Shown: positions 1-8,269, counted from the stretch's first letter. The stretch is 64,000 nt of DNA from Ruminococcus sp. (GCA_017519415.1 JAFWSI010000015.1:23197-87196), one strand, 5' to 3'. The notes: a model not told the origin generated them from the letters alone. Program-made: numbers and translations.

Positions 1-330
1 GTCCATATTGTACTGAGGCTCGGCCGGTTTGCCGTTTATGCTTGCCTCCATTACCTCGATACCCTGTATGTATTCAAGCGGATCATCGGGATTGAATATC
101 TCCTTATAAAAGCGTGTGAAATTTCCGCTTTTAAAGCTTACATCGTATTTCTCGGAGATCACGGCGTCGCCCTCGGCAGTGAACGAGACCGTAAATTCTG
201 CGCTGTTTACATCGTAGACCTTGTTGTCGGCAGCTGCACCGATGGGACAGGCTGCGGCTGCAAGGGTGAACAGCAATGCCGTTATGACCAGCAGTCTTGC
301 CGTAAATCTCTTTATAAGGCTTGATCTCAT
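1..330 (-). CDS. Secreted or membrane protein, DUF2207-like N-terminus (partial)
   Basis: Only the first 110 codons are in the window; the gene runs off the left edge. The start codon at 330 has a GGAGGG-type ribosome site just upstream. Residues 1-33 form a signal peptide: a basic start, a hydrophobic core, and an AAA/GAAA cleavage region. The mature part begins with a beta-rich stretch (YDVNSAEFTVSF, then a dipeptide GD turn and EKYDVSF), followed by FTRFYKEI. That spacing resembles DUF2207 ectodomains, which are usually followed by membrane helices. The gene lies 31 bases downstream of the radical SAM gene on the same strand, so they are probably co-transcribed. The family call is by resemblance only; being secreted is better supported. 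Confidence 0.6.
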   Translation of the reverse strand, partial: MRSSLIKRFTARLLVITALLFTLAAAACPIGAAADNKVYDVNSAEFTVSFTAEGDAVISEKYDVSFKSGNFTRFYKEIFNPDDPLEYIQGIEVMEASINGKPAEPQYNMD

Positions 331-361
331 ATTTCCCTCCTGATTTGTTATCGGAATATCC

Positions 362-1351
362 TCAGTATTTATAGTAGCAGTTTACATCTTTTCCTCTGTA
401 ATCGCCTGTCATGGCGTATGTCAGACATTTTGCACCGCCCCTGCACAGTACCGCATGGGGGCATGGCAGACATTCTTCCGGTATCCGCTGTTCCTGCAAT
501 TCACGTATGAGCTCGCTTTTTTCGCACAGTTCCGTCATATCGTCCGCAAGGCAGTTCCCGATAGGTATGGGCAGACGCCGGCAGGGGAGGAGAGTACCGT
601 CGGCGAGCAGCGTCAGCAGAGTCTTTCCGGCGGCGCATTGGTAGTAGCAGCTGCCTCCCCCGAGAAACTGGAGGGAACGGTTCAGATGTACGTCCGTATG
701 GGAGAAAAGATGCTTTCTGGAGTGCTCAGCTGTAAGTATCTCAATTACCTCGCGGTATTCCTCATCCGAGAGCGCATCCTCATTGCTGCTTCCCATGGGT
801 ACGAGCCTGTCCGCCCAGAAGCGGTCTGTTTTATTTCTGCGGACGATACGTATAACGTCCTTTAGTTCCTTATAGTTGCGCTTATGGCACGTGAATGCAG
901 CCATTGTCTGTATGCCGCGGTCACCTGCGAGACGCAGACCGTTGAGGACTCTGCGGAAATTCCCCTTGCCGCGGACGCTGTCATGTGTCTGCTCTGTACC
1001 GTCAATACTTACCTGAACAAAGGAAAGTCCGCGGAAAAGGCTGAGTCTGTCCGCAATTTCATCGTTTATCATGGTGCCGTTGGTGAGCAGTCCGAATGTG
1101 AGCTTATTTTTATCACACAGCTCCATAAGAGGAAAAAGGTGACCGGAAAGAAGCGGTTCACCGCCTGTGAAGTTTATATGGCCGTGAAATGCATTCTTTT
1201 CACAAAAACGGAGATACTGGTATAAAAGCCTTTCAAGCTCGCCGAACGAAAGTTCTGAGCTGTATTCGTCCTGATAACAATGACTGCACCTCAGATTGCA
1301 CCTGTGGGTGATATGCCACTGCATAACGTGTTTGATTTTATGTTCCTGCAT
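362..1351 (-). CDS. Radical SAM/SPASM domain protein (first copy)
   Basis: A 329-residue enzyme with the radical SAM iron-sulfur motif CxxxCxxC at C18, C22 and C25 (HRCNLRCSHC) and a GGEPLL motif about 35 residues later. The C-terminus is cysteine-rich and SPASM-like (LPCRR, then CLPCPHAVLC, C and C), which would bind auxiliary iron-sulfur clusters. Such proteins usually modify ribosomally made peptides or activate sulfatases. The start at 1351 is chosen because an AGGAG site sits eight bases before it; the reading frame stays open further upstream but without a ribosome site. A minus-strand promoter precedes it, and a secreted-protein gene follows 31 bases downstream. The substrate is unknown; the neighbouring secreted protein is a guess. 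Confidence 0.85.
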   Translation of the reverse strand: MQEHKIKHVMQWHITHRCNLRCSHCYQDEYSSELSFGELERLLYQYLRFCEKNAFHGHINFTGGEPLLSGHLFPLMELCDKNKLTFGLLTNGTMINDEIADRLSLFRGLSFVQVSIDGTEQTHDSVRGKGNFRRVLNGLRLAGDRGIQTMAAFTCHKRNYKELKDVIRIVRRNKTDRFWADRLVPMGSSNEDALSDEEYREVIEILTAEHSRKHLFSHTDVHLNRSLQFLGGGSCYYQCAAGKTLLTLLADGTLLPCRRLPIPIGNCLADDMTELCEKSELIRELQEQRIPEECLPCPHAVLCRGGAKCLTYAMTGDYRGKDVNCYYKY

Positions 1352-1373
1352 TGACATCACTCCTGTCGTGAAT

Positions 1374-1402
1374 ATTATAGCATTATGATTATTTTTTGTC
1401 AA
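1374..1402 (-). promoter_or_regulatory. Sigma-A promoter for the first radical SAM gene
   Basis: On the minus strand there is a consensus TTGACA (1402-1397), a 17-base spacer and a consensus TATAAT (1379-1374). It lies 23 bases before the start codon at 1351, with an AGGAG site between. Both hexamers are perfect. Confidence 0.8.
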
Positions 1403-1797
1403 TATATGCGGGATTTGTTTGATTGCGGAAGGAAAATATAATAATGAAATCTGTATTGAAAGCAAAGATGCAGATGAGTTCTCCCGCATGACCTGTGCAA
1501 CGGAAATGAAGATGAAATCAGCTGTACAGGCATATGCACCATAAGCAATTATGATGACAATACCTGTACAGTAACTGTTGCTGGCCGTCTGTCCGCGGAA
1601 AGTGTTTCCTTGATCCTTTTTAAAGCGATTGTATATAGCGCACATTTTGTATTGACATATATGGAATAAAATGCTATAATCAGTATATACTCAATAAACG
1701 CTTCAGGCGGTTATTGTCCTGAACCTTATTCAGGGTGCGCAAATGCTTTAAAACACGGATAGCTTTATCCGATCTGACATGAAAGGAGTTTTTTCTT
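1403..1797. other. Gene-free stretch between divergent genes
   Basis: No convincing gene on either strand. It contains the promoter of the radical SAM gene at one end and that of the serpin gene at the other. The middle is AT-rich and I see no repeat or strong hairpin in it. Confidence 0.5.
1652..1680 (+). promoter_or_regulatory. Sigma-A promoter for the dockerin-serpin gene
   Basis: Perfect TTGACA (1652-1657) and perfect TATAAT (1675-1680) with a 17-base spacer. The transcript would carry a leader of about 110 bases before the start codon at 1798. Confidence 0.8.
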
Positions 1798-3738
1798 ATG
1801 GGTGATCTGACAAAATTAAAACGTATTGCGGCAGCGGTAATGAGCGCTGCATTTGTAATGGGCTGCACGGGCAGCCTGGAGCCGGCAGCAGGTCCCGCTG
1901 CTGCTGCGGAGACCGAAGAGGAAGAAAACGAAAACATCAGGGTTTCTTATAATGAAGAGACACATATGTACGAATATGAATTCTTAGACGTGTACATATA
2001 TGATATTTACGTTTCCGCTTCACGGATAGAAATTGAGTTCCTGCCGTCAGAGGGCGGAAATACCTTTTTTTATGAGGACCTCAAGAGAATAATACTTATG
2101 GAACCCGACTATCGGGATTATTTCGGCGAACACAAATCAGGCCATGAATGGGTCATGGATATTAAAAAGGGAGAAAGATACGATATTAAATTTGCCTCGC
2201 AGGACAAGTACGATGACATTACCCAGACCGGATACTGGGGGCGTTCGGGAGGACGTGACAAGGAATATTATATAGATAAGATCATATATGTAAGGGATCC
2301 CGATGCGCACTACTACGGAGATATTAACGACGACGGAGTTGTGGATTCTTTTGACGTTCTCATGTACAGGAAGTACATTTCAGGCACTCTTGCCAAAAAG
2401 CTCAGTGAGGATCAGTTCCTCAATGCCGACATAAACTATGATACCGTTATTGACGAGGAGGACCTTCAGCAGGTAGTGGACTTCACTCTCGGCAGCGTCA
2501 AGGCCTTCAACGGAGCTTCTTCCATAGGCAGCGTCCGTCTTGACAATACCGTAAATGTACAGGCCTCCGAGGGTGTTGCTACCGACGAGAAGTTCGCAGG
2601 CGCAGAAATGAAGCTGGGCGTTGAGCTGCTCAAAAAATGCTATGAAGAAGACAAGGATACGGAGAAAAACCTGCTTCTGTCGCCTTTTTCAATCTCGGCA
2701 GCTCTTTCAATGACTGCCAACGGAGCTGACGGAGAGACCTTGCAGGAAATGGAGAAGGTACTCGGAAACAACAACCTCTCACTTGACGATATAAATGAGT
2801 ACATGGCCTATTATATAAGCCAGCTTCCCGATGAGGAAAAGGAGAAGGTATACCTTGCGGATTCAATATGGTTCAAGGACGTTTCCTCATTCAAGGTATA
2901 TGACGAGTTCCTTGAAGCCAACAAGAAGTTCTACAACGCAGAGATATACAAGAGCGCCTTTGAGCCGAACAGCATCGTAAAGGATGTGAACAGCTGGGTC
3001 AACAAGAAGACCAACGGCATGATACCGTCCCTTATAACAAAGGCGAATATCAAGGACAATACCATGATGCTCCTCATCAATACCCTTTACTTTGAGGCCG
3101 AGTGGTGGAGTCCTTATCTCAGTACAACAGAAGGCAAATTCACAGACCTTGACGGAAAAAAATACCCGATCCAGAAAATGGAAAGCAAGGAGAGGCAGTA
3201 CTTTGACCTCGGAAATGCAGACGCCTTCAAGAAGCAGTACAAGAACGGCAATTACAGCTTCGTGGGTATACTTCCTCACGAGGACGTTGACTTCAATGAC
3301 TACATCAGAAATCTCGACGCAGCTGCTCTTGCAGAGGGACTGAAGGAGTGCGAGGATCCGGATACCGTTGATCTGTACGTAATGATACCCAAGTTCAAGT
3401 ATAACTACAGCAAATCTCTCAAGGAGATACTTCCCGAGCTCGGTATGGATACAGCCTTTGATCCCTACATGGCGGACTTCTCAAAGATCAACGATATGTC
3501 AGTCGATGGAGCTCTTCCGCTCTATATCGACGATGTTATTCACAAGACAAAGATCGAGGTCACTGAAAAGGGTACAAAGGCAGCAGCTGCTACAGCTGTC
3601 GTAATGGGTGCAGGGGCTGCGGCTCCCATCGAGAAGAAAAAGGTATATATCTACCTTGACAGACCCTTCGTTTATATGATAGTGGATAAGAACAATGTTC
3701 CGTTATTCATCGGAGCAGCTACCAGGATCGAGTCATAA
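1798..3738 (+). CDS. Serpin with an internal dockerin module (cellulosomal protease inhibitor)
   Basis: 646 residues. The N-terminal export signal ends in VMGC, which could be a weak lipobox or part of an ordinary signal peptide. A domain of unknown type follows. A dockerin lies at about residues 173-232, with calcium loops GDINDDGVVDSFD and ADINYDTVIDEED. A full serpin fold follows from about 265 to the end: NLLLSPFSISAALSMTANGA near its start and RPFVYMIVDKNNVPLFIGA at its end. The reactive-loop hinge EKGTKAAAATAVV (around 590-603) is of the inhibitory type, with small residues where A, G and T are required. The following MGAGAAAP region would hold the scissile bond and suggests a target that prefers small residues. 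Dockerin-serpins are known in cellulosome producers, where they are thought to protect the complex from proteases. Confidence 0.92.
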   Translation: MGDLTKLKRIAAAVMSAAFVMGCTGSLEPAAGPAAAAETEEEENENIRVSYNEETHMYEYEFLDVYIYDIYVSASRIEIEFLPSEGGNTFFYEDLKRIILMEPDYRDYFGEHKSGHEWVMDIKKGERYDIKFASQDKYDDITQTGYWGRSGGRDKEYYIDKIIYVRDPDAHYYGDINDDGVVDSFDVLMYRKYISGTLAKKLSEDQFLNADINYDTVIDEEDLQQVVDFTLGSVKAFNGASSIGSVRLDNTVNVQASEGVATDEKFAGAEMKLGVELLKKCYEEDKDTEKNLLLSPFSISAALSMTANGADGETLQEMEKVLGNNNLSLDDINEYMAYYISQLPDEEKEKVYLADSIWFKDVSSFKVYDEFLEANKKFYNAEIYKSAFEPNSIVKDVNSWVNKKTNGMIPSLITKANIKDNTMMLLINTLYFEAEWWSPYLSTTEGKFTDLDGKKYPIQKMESKERQYFDLGNADAFKKQYKNGNYSFVGILPHEDVDFNDYIRNLDAAALAEGLKECEDPDTVDLYVMIPKFKYNYSKSLKEILPELGMDTAFDPYMADFSKINDMSVDGALPLYIDDVIHKTKIEVTEKGTKAAAATAVVMGAGAAAPIEKKKVYIYLDRPFVYMIVDKNNVPLFIGAATRIES

Positions 3739-3747
3739 TGTTTTTCG

Positions 3748-3784
3748 GCAGCCGGTACAGACGTATCGGCTGCTTTGCTTTTTT
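3748..3784 (+). terminator. Terminator after the serpin gene
   Basis: GCAGCCG and CGGCTGC arms around a 12-base loop, followed by TTTG and a run of six T. Placed just after the serpin stop codon. Confidence 0.65.
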
Positions 3785-3802
3785 GCTGCGTCTGAATATC
3801 AG

Positions 3803-3836
3803 AAAAGCTCCCCGGAAAGTTACCCGGGGAGCTTTT
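3803..3836 (-). terminator. Strong hairpin terminator for the Thr-repeat gene (works both ways)
   Basis: A 13-base-pair perfect stem (3803-3815 with 3824-3836) with AAAA/TTTT ends lies between two convergent genes. It sits 18 bases past the stop of the minus-strand gene and would also back up the serpin terminator. Confidence 0.8.
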
Positions 3837-3853
3837 GTATGATCGATATTATG

Positions 3854-4978
3854 TCAGGACTCGGTCTGAGGCACAAAAAGGTTGAATTTCTCGCCGTCTC
3901 TGACTCTGATGTAGTAGAAGTTTTCGGAGCCGTTATCGATGAAGATCAGTGTATCGCCGTCAATCCTGAGGTAATTGGCGCTGCCGACAGTACGTCCGCC
4001 GAGAATCACCGTATCGTCTTTTATTTCCCATGTTCCGCTGCCTATATAGCTGCTGAGATTGCCTTCGTAGTACTTATATTTTCCGTTCTCGTAAAAATCA
4101 ATGGTGAAGTCTCCGCCGAAGCCCTCTTTTTCATATACGAATCTCTTTCCTGCAAGCAGAGAGGTATCCGTGTTCTGAACAGTATCATATTCGGACAGAC
4201 CGAGGAGCTTCTTCTGAACGGCCAGTGCGTCGCCGACGGTCAGTCCGTCGCCGTTCATATCGGCGTTCATTTTTCCGAATACGGTAAGGTGGTTCTTTGC
4301 CGTACCGTTTTCACCGTACTTATCGGGGTTCGAAAGAGCCTGCATGATAAGCACCGCGTCGGACATATCGAGGGTCCCGTCACAGTTGGCGTCGCCGTCG
4401 GCAGGAGCAAGATCACCCATGAGAGGCGGCAGCTCCACTGTTGTTGTAGTGGTCGTGACAGTTGTAGTATCAGGGGCAGTCATGGTGCCCTGAAGAGGCG
4501 GGATAGTAGACGTGGTGGTAGTTGTTGTGTCAAGCTCTGTCACAGTGCCGATGAGCGAGGGGATAGCAGTTGCAGTGGTCGTTGTTGCAGCGACTGCGAC
4601 GCCCGCAAGAGGCGGTATGGTAGTTGTGACAGCTGGCGGAGCTATATCTCCCATTAAAGGCGGCAGCTCTTCCTCAGATGTAGTAGTTGTTGTCTCGGCT
4701 ATAGAAGTGCCGATGAGAGCTGTAGTTGTCGTTGGCGGTTTTGTTACGATATCGGACGGAGCCTCCGCTCCCACGATCGGAACGGGTTCATCGGGCGATA
4801 CAGTTGTACCTGTCAATTTGACCGCTACTTTTTCAGAAGTATTTGTTACCGTGTCGGAAGTTGTCATCTGTCCCGACAGCTGTACGATCTCCTCCGAGGA
4901 AGCAGAAGCCGCTCCGGCAGACATTCCGACAGCAACAGTAGCTAAAAGTGAAGTTATCTCTTTAGTGAACTTTCTCAT
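3854..4978 (-). CDS. Secreted [ILV]PxLxG/threonine-repeat protein with dockerin
   Basis: 374 residues. A signal peptide (residues 1-27, ending ASA-S) is followed by a low-complexity region at about 60-190. There a motif of the form [ILV]PxLxG, for example LPPLMGD, IPPLAGV, IPSLIGT and IPPLQGT, recurs about seven times, alternating with tracts of three to six threonines. A dockerin follows: DGDANCDGTLDMSDAVLIM, then MNADMNGDGLTVGDALAV. The last 90 residues form a beta-rich domain (FTIDFYENGKYKYY, then GSGTWEI) like small lipocalin or META-type folds. The start overlaps the end of the upstream radical SAM gene by 17 bases, which implies translational coupling. The repeated core makes it a plausible substrate for that enzyme; this is inference. 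It could instead be an ordinary cellulosomal protein with a long linker. Confidence 0.8.
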   Translation of the reverse strand: MRKFTKEITSLLATVAVGMSAGAASASSEEIVQLSGQMTTSDTVTNTSEKVAVKLTGTTVSPDEPVPIVGAEAPSDIVTKPPTTTTALIGTSIAETTTTTSEEELPPLMGDIAPPAVTTTIPPLAGVAVAATTTTATAIPSLIGTVTELDTTTTTTSTIPPLQGTMTAPDTTTVTTTTTTVELPPLMGDLAPADGDANCDGTLDMSDAVLIMQALSNPDKYGENGTAKNHLTVFGKMNADMNGDGLTVGDALAVQKKLLGLSEYDTVQNTDTSLLAGKRFVYEKEGFGGDFTIDFYENGKYKYYEGNLSSYIGSGTWEIKDDTVILGGRTVGSANYLRIDGDTLIFIDNGSENFYYIRVRDGEKFNLFVPQTES

Positions 4979-5954
4979 TTTTTATACCCCCGTTTTCTTT
5001 GGATATTATTTCCAGTGCAGTGAGAATATGCACCTGTTCTTCCATGCAGGCGGCTTCCGAAATATCCCTTACCGTGCCTGTTGTGGCCATTTTTCTGCAC
5101 GCGCAGGAATTGCGGCAGTATGCGGCTATCTCACAGCCCCGGCATCTCTCGGAGACCATTGAATAATCGGGATGCTCCCTTCTGGCTTTTTCGGCCTGAA
5201 GTCCCACAAAAACGTCGCCGCAGCGGTATTCGGGAATGTTCTGGAACTGGACGCAGGGATAGAAGCTCCCGTCCCAGTTTATGAAGATCTTCTTTTTGCA
5301 GATCTCGCAGAGGCTTCGCTTGTTTTCCCTGATATACTTCTTTTTGACTGCAAGCTCATAAACGAACAGATCGGGTATGTCGGCGATCTTCTTCCATTGT
5401 TCCCTTAAAGTGTCGCCGAAGCTGTCCGCATCGTCGGGAACAAGGAAGGCGTCCATTGCAGCGGAGACCTTTTTTACGCCGAGCCCTTTCAGATACATGA
5501 TATTATCGTACAGCTCCGGAAGAGTCTGCTTTGTGTAGACGAGCTGTACCAGTGTTTCAGGCTGATATTTCAGCAGCAGCTTCAGATTTGCGTCAAGAAC
5601 TGCCGTGTCGGCGCCGCGGTCCGTACATTCGATGCCGTCGTGGGACATATTGATGATGACCTTTCGCTCCGCGCACCATTTTATGAATTCCTCGTCGAGC
5701 AGGGTCCCGTTGGTGGTGATGACGAACTCCTTCGCTTTGAAGGCTTCGCAGAAGTATTTTACGGTCTCCTTGTAAAGCAGGGGCTCTCCGCCGAAAAGGT
5801 AAACTGTTTCCGCATTGTCCTGACGTCTTATAAAATCCGCGATCCTGTCTCTTGTTTCGTTATTTATGCAGCCGTAGGCGGTATTAAGGTGTCTCTCATA
5901 ACAATAGCTGCACCTGAGGTTGCATTTGTTTGTTATGCTGATGGTATAATCCAA
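4962..5954 (-). CDS. Radical SAM/SPASM domain protein (second copy), coupled to the repeat protein
   Basis: 330 residues. The CxxxCxxC cluster motif is at C11, C15 and C18 (NKCNLRCSYC), followed by FGGEPLL. The C-terminal SPASM-like region has many cysteines: CEIC, YPC, CRGC, AYCRNSCAC and a late C. The start is a TTG codon at 5954 with a GAGGTGA ribosome site five bases away; no in-frame ATG exists nearby upstream. It differs clearly from the first radical SAM protein in the window. The stop codon lies inside the next gene, so the two are read as a unit. Enzymes of this class commonly install crosslinks or other changes in peptides made by an adjacent gene. A lineage-restricted maturase group has been described for Ruminococcus and Fibrobacter; membership was not tested. 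Confidence 0.88.
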   Translation of the reverse strand: MDYTISITNKCNLRCSYCYERHLNTAYGCINNETRDRIADFIRRQDNAETVYLFGGEPLLYKETVKYFCEAFKAKEFVITTNGTLLDEEFIKWCAERKVIINMSHDGIECTDRGADTAVLDANLKLLLKYQPETLVQLVYTKQTLPELYDNIMYLKGLGVKKVSAAMDAFLVPDDADSFGDTLREQWKKIADIPDLFVYELAVKKKYIRENKRSLCEICKKKIFINWDGSFYPCVQFQNIPEYRCGDVFVGLQAEKARREHPDYSMVSERCRGCEIAAYCRNSCACRKMATTGTVRDISEAACMEEQVHILTALEIISKENGGIKNEKVH

Positions 5955-5995
5955 AATATCACCTCGTTCTGCATCTTACGGCTGTCCTTACAATC

Positions 5996-6024
5996 AGTAT
6001 AATACATATTTGGGAAAAAAGCAA
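5996..6024 (-). promoter_or_regulatory. Promoter for the second radical SAM and repeat-protein pair
   Basis: On the minus strand, TTGCTT (6024-6019), a 17-base spacer and TATACT (6001-5996). It lies about 40 bases before the TTG start codon. The hexamers are near-consensus. Confidence 0.5.
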
Positions 6025-6331
6025 TATTTTTCACCGAAAAGTAAATAAGGTAACCAATAGTGCGGCAGCTTTTCGCATTTTGCTCTATACCTATAAGACG
6101 AACGAAAGCCCGAAAACTCTCACCCTCTGACAAAAATTTTTTCTTTTATAAAAATACCGTGTTCTTTTCGGGAGGCCATCAGAGCGGAAGTATATTGAAT
6201 CCAGGAGGGAAATATGATAAAATAACAGACAGATCATGATTTTTTTGCATGAGGTGTAACACTTCGTGATCGTGCTCCGAATGTAGTAGATGAAAGGCCG
6301 ACCTTAAAAAACAACGCAAGGAGGAATGAAC
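6025..6331. other. Gene-free stretch upstream of the ECF sigma gene
   Basis: No convincing gene. It holds the start region of the leftward radical SAM transcript and the probable promoter of the rightward sigma factor gene. An AAGGAGG ribosome site is at 6318-6324. Confidence 0.5.
6255..6283 (+). promoter_or_regulatory. Possible ECF-type (self-regulated) promoter of the sigma factor gene
   Basis: A TGTAAC element at 6255-6260 and CGAATG at 6278-6283 are 17 bases apart, resembling the TGAAAC/CGTA pattern of ECF promoters. Such genes often drive their own promoter. There is no good sigma-A pair nearby. Resemblance is loose. Confidence 0.3.
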
Positions 6332-6898
6332 ATGACAAGCAGGGAAATGGCAGAAATGATGAAGAAGTCAGCTGCGGACTGTCATAAAGCACTTGTCAGG
6401 GAATACGGCAGATATGTCTATGCCATCGTATACAACAAGCTCAGAGGCTGCGGTACAAAGGAGGATATAGAGGAATGCGTCAGCGATGTATTCGCGGATC
6501 TTTTTATGAAATGCGAGATAGATACGTCCTACGAAAACGATCTGAAATACCTCATAGGAACTATCGCAAAGCGTGAGGCTATCGACAGCTTCAGGAGACT
6601 GACTGCGAAGGCGGGTCACATTGCCGATACCGGCGAGGACGATATGCGGGAGCTTGCTTCGGATTTCAGCGTCGATGAGCACGTTGACCGTTCTGAACTC
6701 CGCCGCGTGCTTATAGATAAGATAGACGAACTGGGAGAACCGGACTCCACCATACTTATCCAGAAATTCTATTATAACCGTAATTCCAGGGAAATAGCCC
6801 AAAGTCTTTCCATGACCGCAGTTGCGGTCAGACAAAGGTGCTCGAGGGCTATGGACAAGCTTCGCACTAAGCTTCTGGAAACGGGTATAACTCTTTAA
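6332..6898 (+). CDS. ECF-family RNA polymerase sigma factor
   Basis: 188 residues. The N-terminal half matches sigma region 2 (LVREYGRYVYAIVYNKL, then EECVSDVFADLF). The C-terminal half is a region 4 helix-turn-helix (NSREIAQSLSMTAVAVRQRCSRAMDKLR). The start at 6332 is preferred over the ATG six bases earlier because the AAGGAGG site is seven bases from it and would touch the other. The anti-sigma gene begins 15 bases after the stop. Cytoplasmic; it would redirect RNA polymerase on a signal relayed by the membrane partner. Which genes it controls cannot be read from the sequence. Confidence 0.88.
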   Translation: MTSREMAEMMKKSAADCHKALVREYGRYVYAIVYNKLRGCGTKEDIEECVSDVFADLFMKCEIDTSYENDLKYLIGTIAKREAIDSFRRLTAKAGHIADTGEDDMRELASDFSVDEHVDRSELRRVLIDKIDELGEPDSTILIQKFYYNRNSREIAQSLSMTAVAVRQRCSRAMDKLRTKLLETGITL

Positions 6899-6913
6899 GG
6901 GGAGGGAGAAGCA

Positions 6914-8209
6914 ATGAAAGATAAAAAAATATTCGATATTCTTGAAAATGCGGAGAATGATACAATGAAGAGACTTATCGATAAATGCCCCGAGATCTCC
7001 GACGAACAGCTCGACAGGATATTTGTCATGAGCGAGAAGAAGTTCAGATCAAGAAAGAACAGCATAGACGAAGCGGAGAGGGACGAAAGGATAAAAATGA
7101 CAGAGGGCGATGTTGTCGAGGGAGTCGAGCACAGCAGAAGACCTGCATGGTTCGCACCTGTGAGCGCGGCTGCTTCGATGATACTTGTTGCGGGCATCGC
7201 TGTGGGAAGCGTACTTATGCTCAGGAACAAGGGTCCCGAGATAGTGGGAAATGTAAATAACCCGCCTGCGGTCACGGTCACCACAACTGTGGTTTCGGGC
7301 ACTTCCGTCACGGTAACGGATAATGACGGCTCCGGGACAGCGACCTCCTTCGCAGCCGTATCGGGTACGGGTGATAAAACCACCACCACAACAACAGAGG
7401 CTGTTACCGATCCCGCAAAGGAAGAGGCGGCAGATACGGAGTTTATAAAGCCCTATGTAGGACGTTGGAGGTATCAGACCTCACCCAACAACACCGTTCA
7501 CATAGACGGAGTCGATACGGGCACCGTGGATATATACGAGGACGCAACATACACATATACGGATAAAAACGGAAACGTCTCAACAGGTACCGTGAAGAAG
7601 GCTGTTGAGGAGATAGGCGGAACGGAGCTGTTCGGACTTGACTTCTCGGGCAATAGCTTCATAGGTCACCGTGCGATATATGTTGAGTCCGCGCCTGACG
7701 AGCTTCATTTCGGAAACGGCGACGCAGCTCGTATAGTACGCGGAACTGCCAACAAGACCTACAGCGAGACAGCTGCCGAAAAGATGGATAATTTTGACCG
7801 TATCGAGGGGCTGATGGCTGTTGAACACCACAGCAGCGAGCTGTCATTCAGTGAAAACGGAGTGGATTACTACAGATATACAGGCTCCGAGTTCGGATCG
7901 CTGGCTGAGATCAGAGCGCTTATCGAGGATACAATGACAGGCGACCTGAGAGATGAGTATATGGGTGAATGTGAAAGCCGCTACAAGGAAAGGGACGGCG
8001 TCATTTATCAGTCGAGAGGTCAGAGAGGAACATTTTCATTTGATACCAGCGGCGGAGTGGTCATATCCGAGGTGAACGACAGCCGGTTCACGGCAACAGC
8101 CGTTAATGCAAATTTTGTACCCGCACAGGGCAGGGGCTCGGCTGTGTTCAAAAAGGAAAACGGCGAATGGAAGATGAGCGGATATTCTGCCGGCGAGCCC
8201 ATGGGCTGA
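6914..8209 (+). CDS. Membrane-spanning anti-sigma factor with extracellular sensor domain
   Basis: 431 residues. A cytoplasmic N-terminus of about 78 residues is rich in charged helices and would bind the sigma factor encoded just upstream. One membrane helix covers about residues 79-103 (WFAPVSAAASMILVAGIAVG). Outside, a Thr/Val-rich stalk (VTVTTTVVSG, then TTTTTTEA) leads to a domain starting YVGRWRYQ, with a strand pattern VDIYEDATYTYTDKNGN. That domain looks like the C-terminal beta domain of the threonine-repeat protein at 3854-4978. The role follows from topology and gene order; no zinc motif of the ZAS type is seen. A hairpin terminator follows. Confidence 0.75.
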   Translation: MKDKKIFDILENAENDTMKRLIDKCPEISDEQLDRIFVMSEKKFRSRKNSIDEAERDERIKMTEGDVVEGVEHSRRPAWFAPVSAAASMILVAGIAVGSVLMLRNKGPEIVGNVNNPPAVTVTTTVVSGTSVTVTDNDGSGTATSFAAVSGTGDKTTTTTTEAVTDPAKEEAADTEFIKPYVGRWRYQTSPNNTVHIDGVDTGTVDIYEDATYTYTDKNGNVSTGTVKKAVEEIGGTELFGLDFSGNSFIGHRAIYVESAPDELHFGNGDAARIVRGTANKTYSETAAEKMDNFDRIEGLMAVEHHSSELSFSENGVDYYRYTGSEFGSLAEIRALIEDTMTGDLRDEYMGECESRYKERDGVIYQSRGQRGTFSFDTSGGVVISEVNDSRFTATAVNANFVPAQGRGSAVFKKENGEWKMSGYSAGEPMG

Positions 8210-8233
8210 ACAGACTGAAAACCGATATTATAC

Positions 8234-8269
8234 AAAGAGCTCCCCGTAAGAAAAACGGGGAGCTCTTTT
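8234..8269 (+). terminator. Terminator after the sigma/anti-sigma operon
   Basis: AAAGAGCTCCCCGT pairs with ACGGGGAGCTCTTT across a short A-rich loop, ending in TTTTC. The stem is 14 base pairs. Confidence 0.8.

Noticed and set aside
362-1645. Longer radical SAM protein starting at 1645
   Set aside because: The extra N-terminal 98 residues have no radical SAM features and no ribosome site; the promoter at 1374-1402 lies inside them. The start at 1351 fits far better.
4512-5162. Plus-strand open frame rich in valine
   Set aside because: It is the antisense shadow of the threonine-repeat gene: ACN codons read backwards become GTN. No ribosome site or start context.
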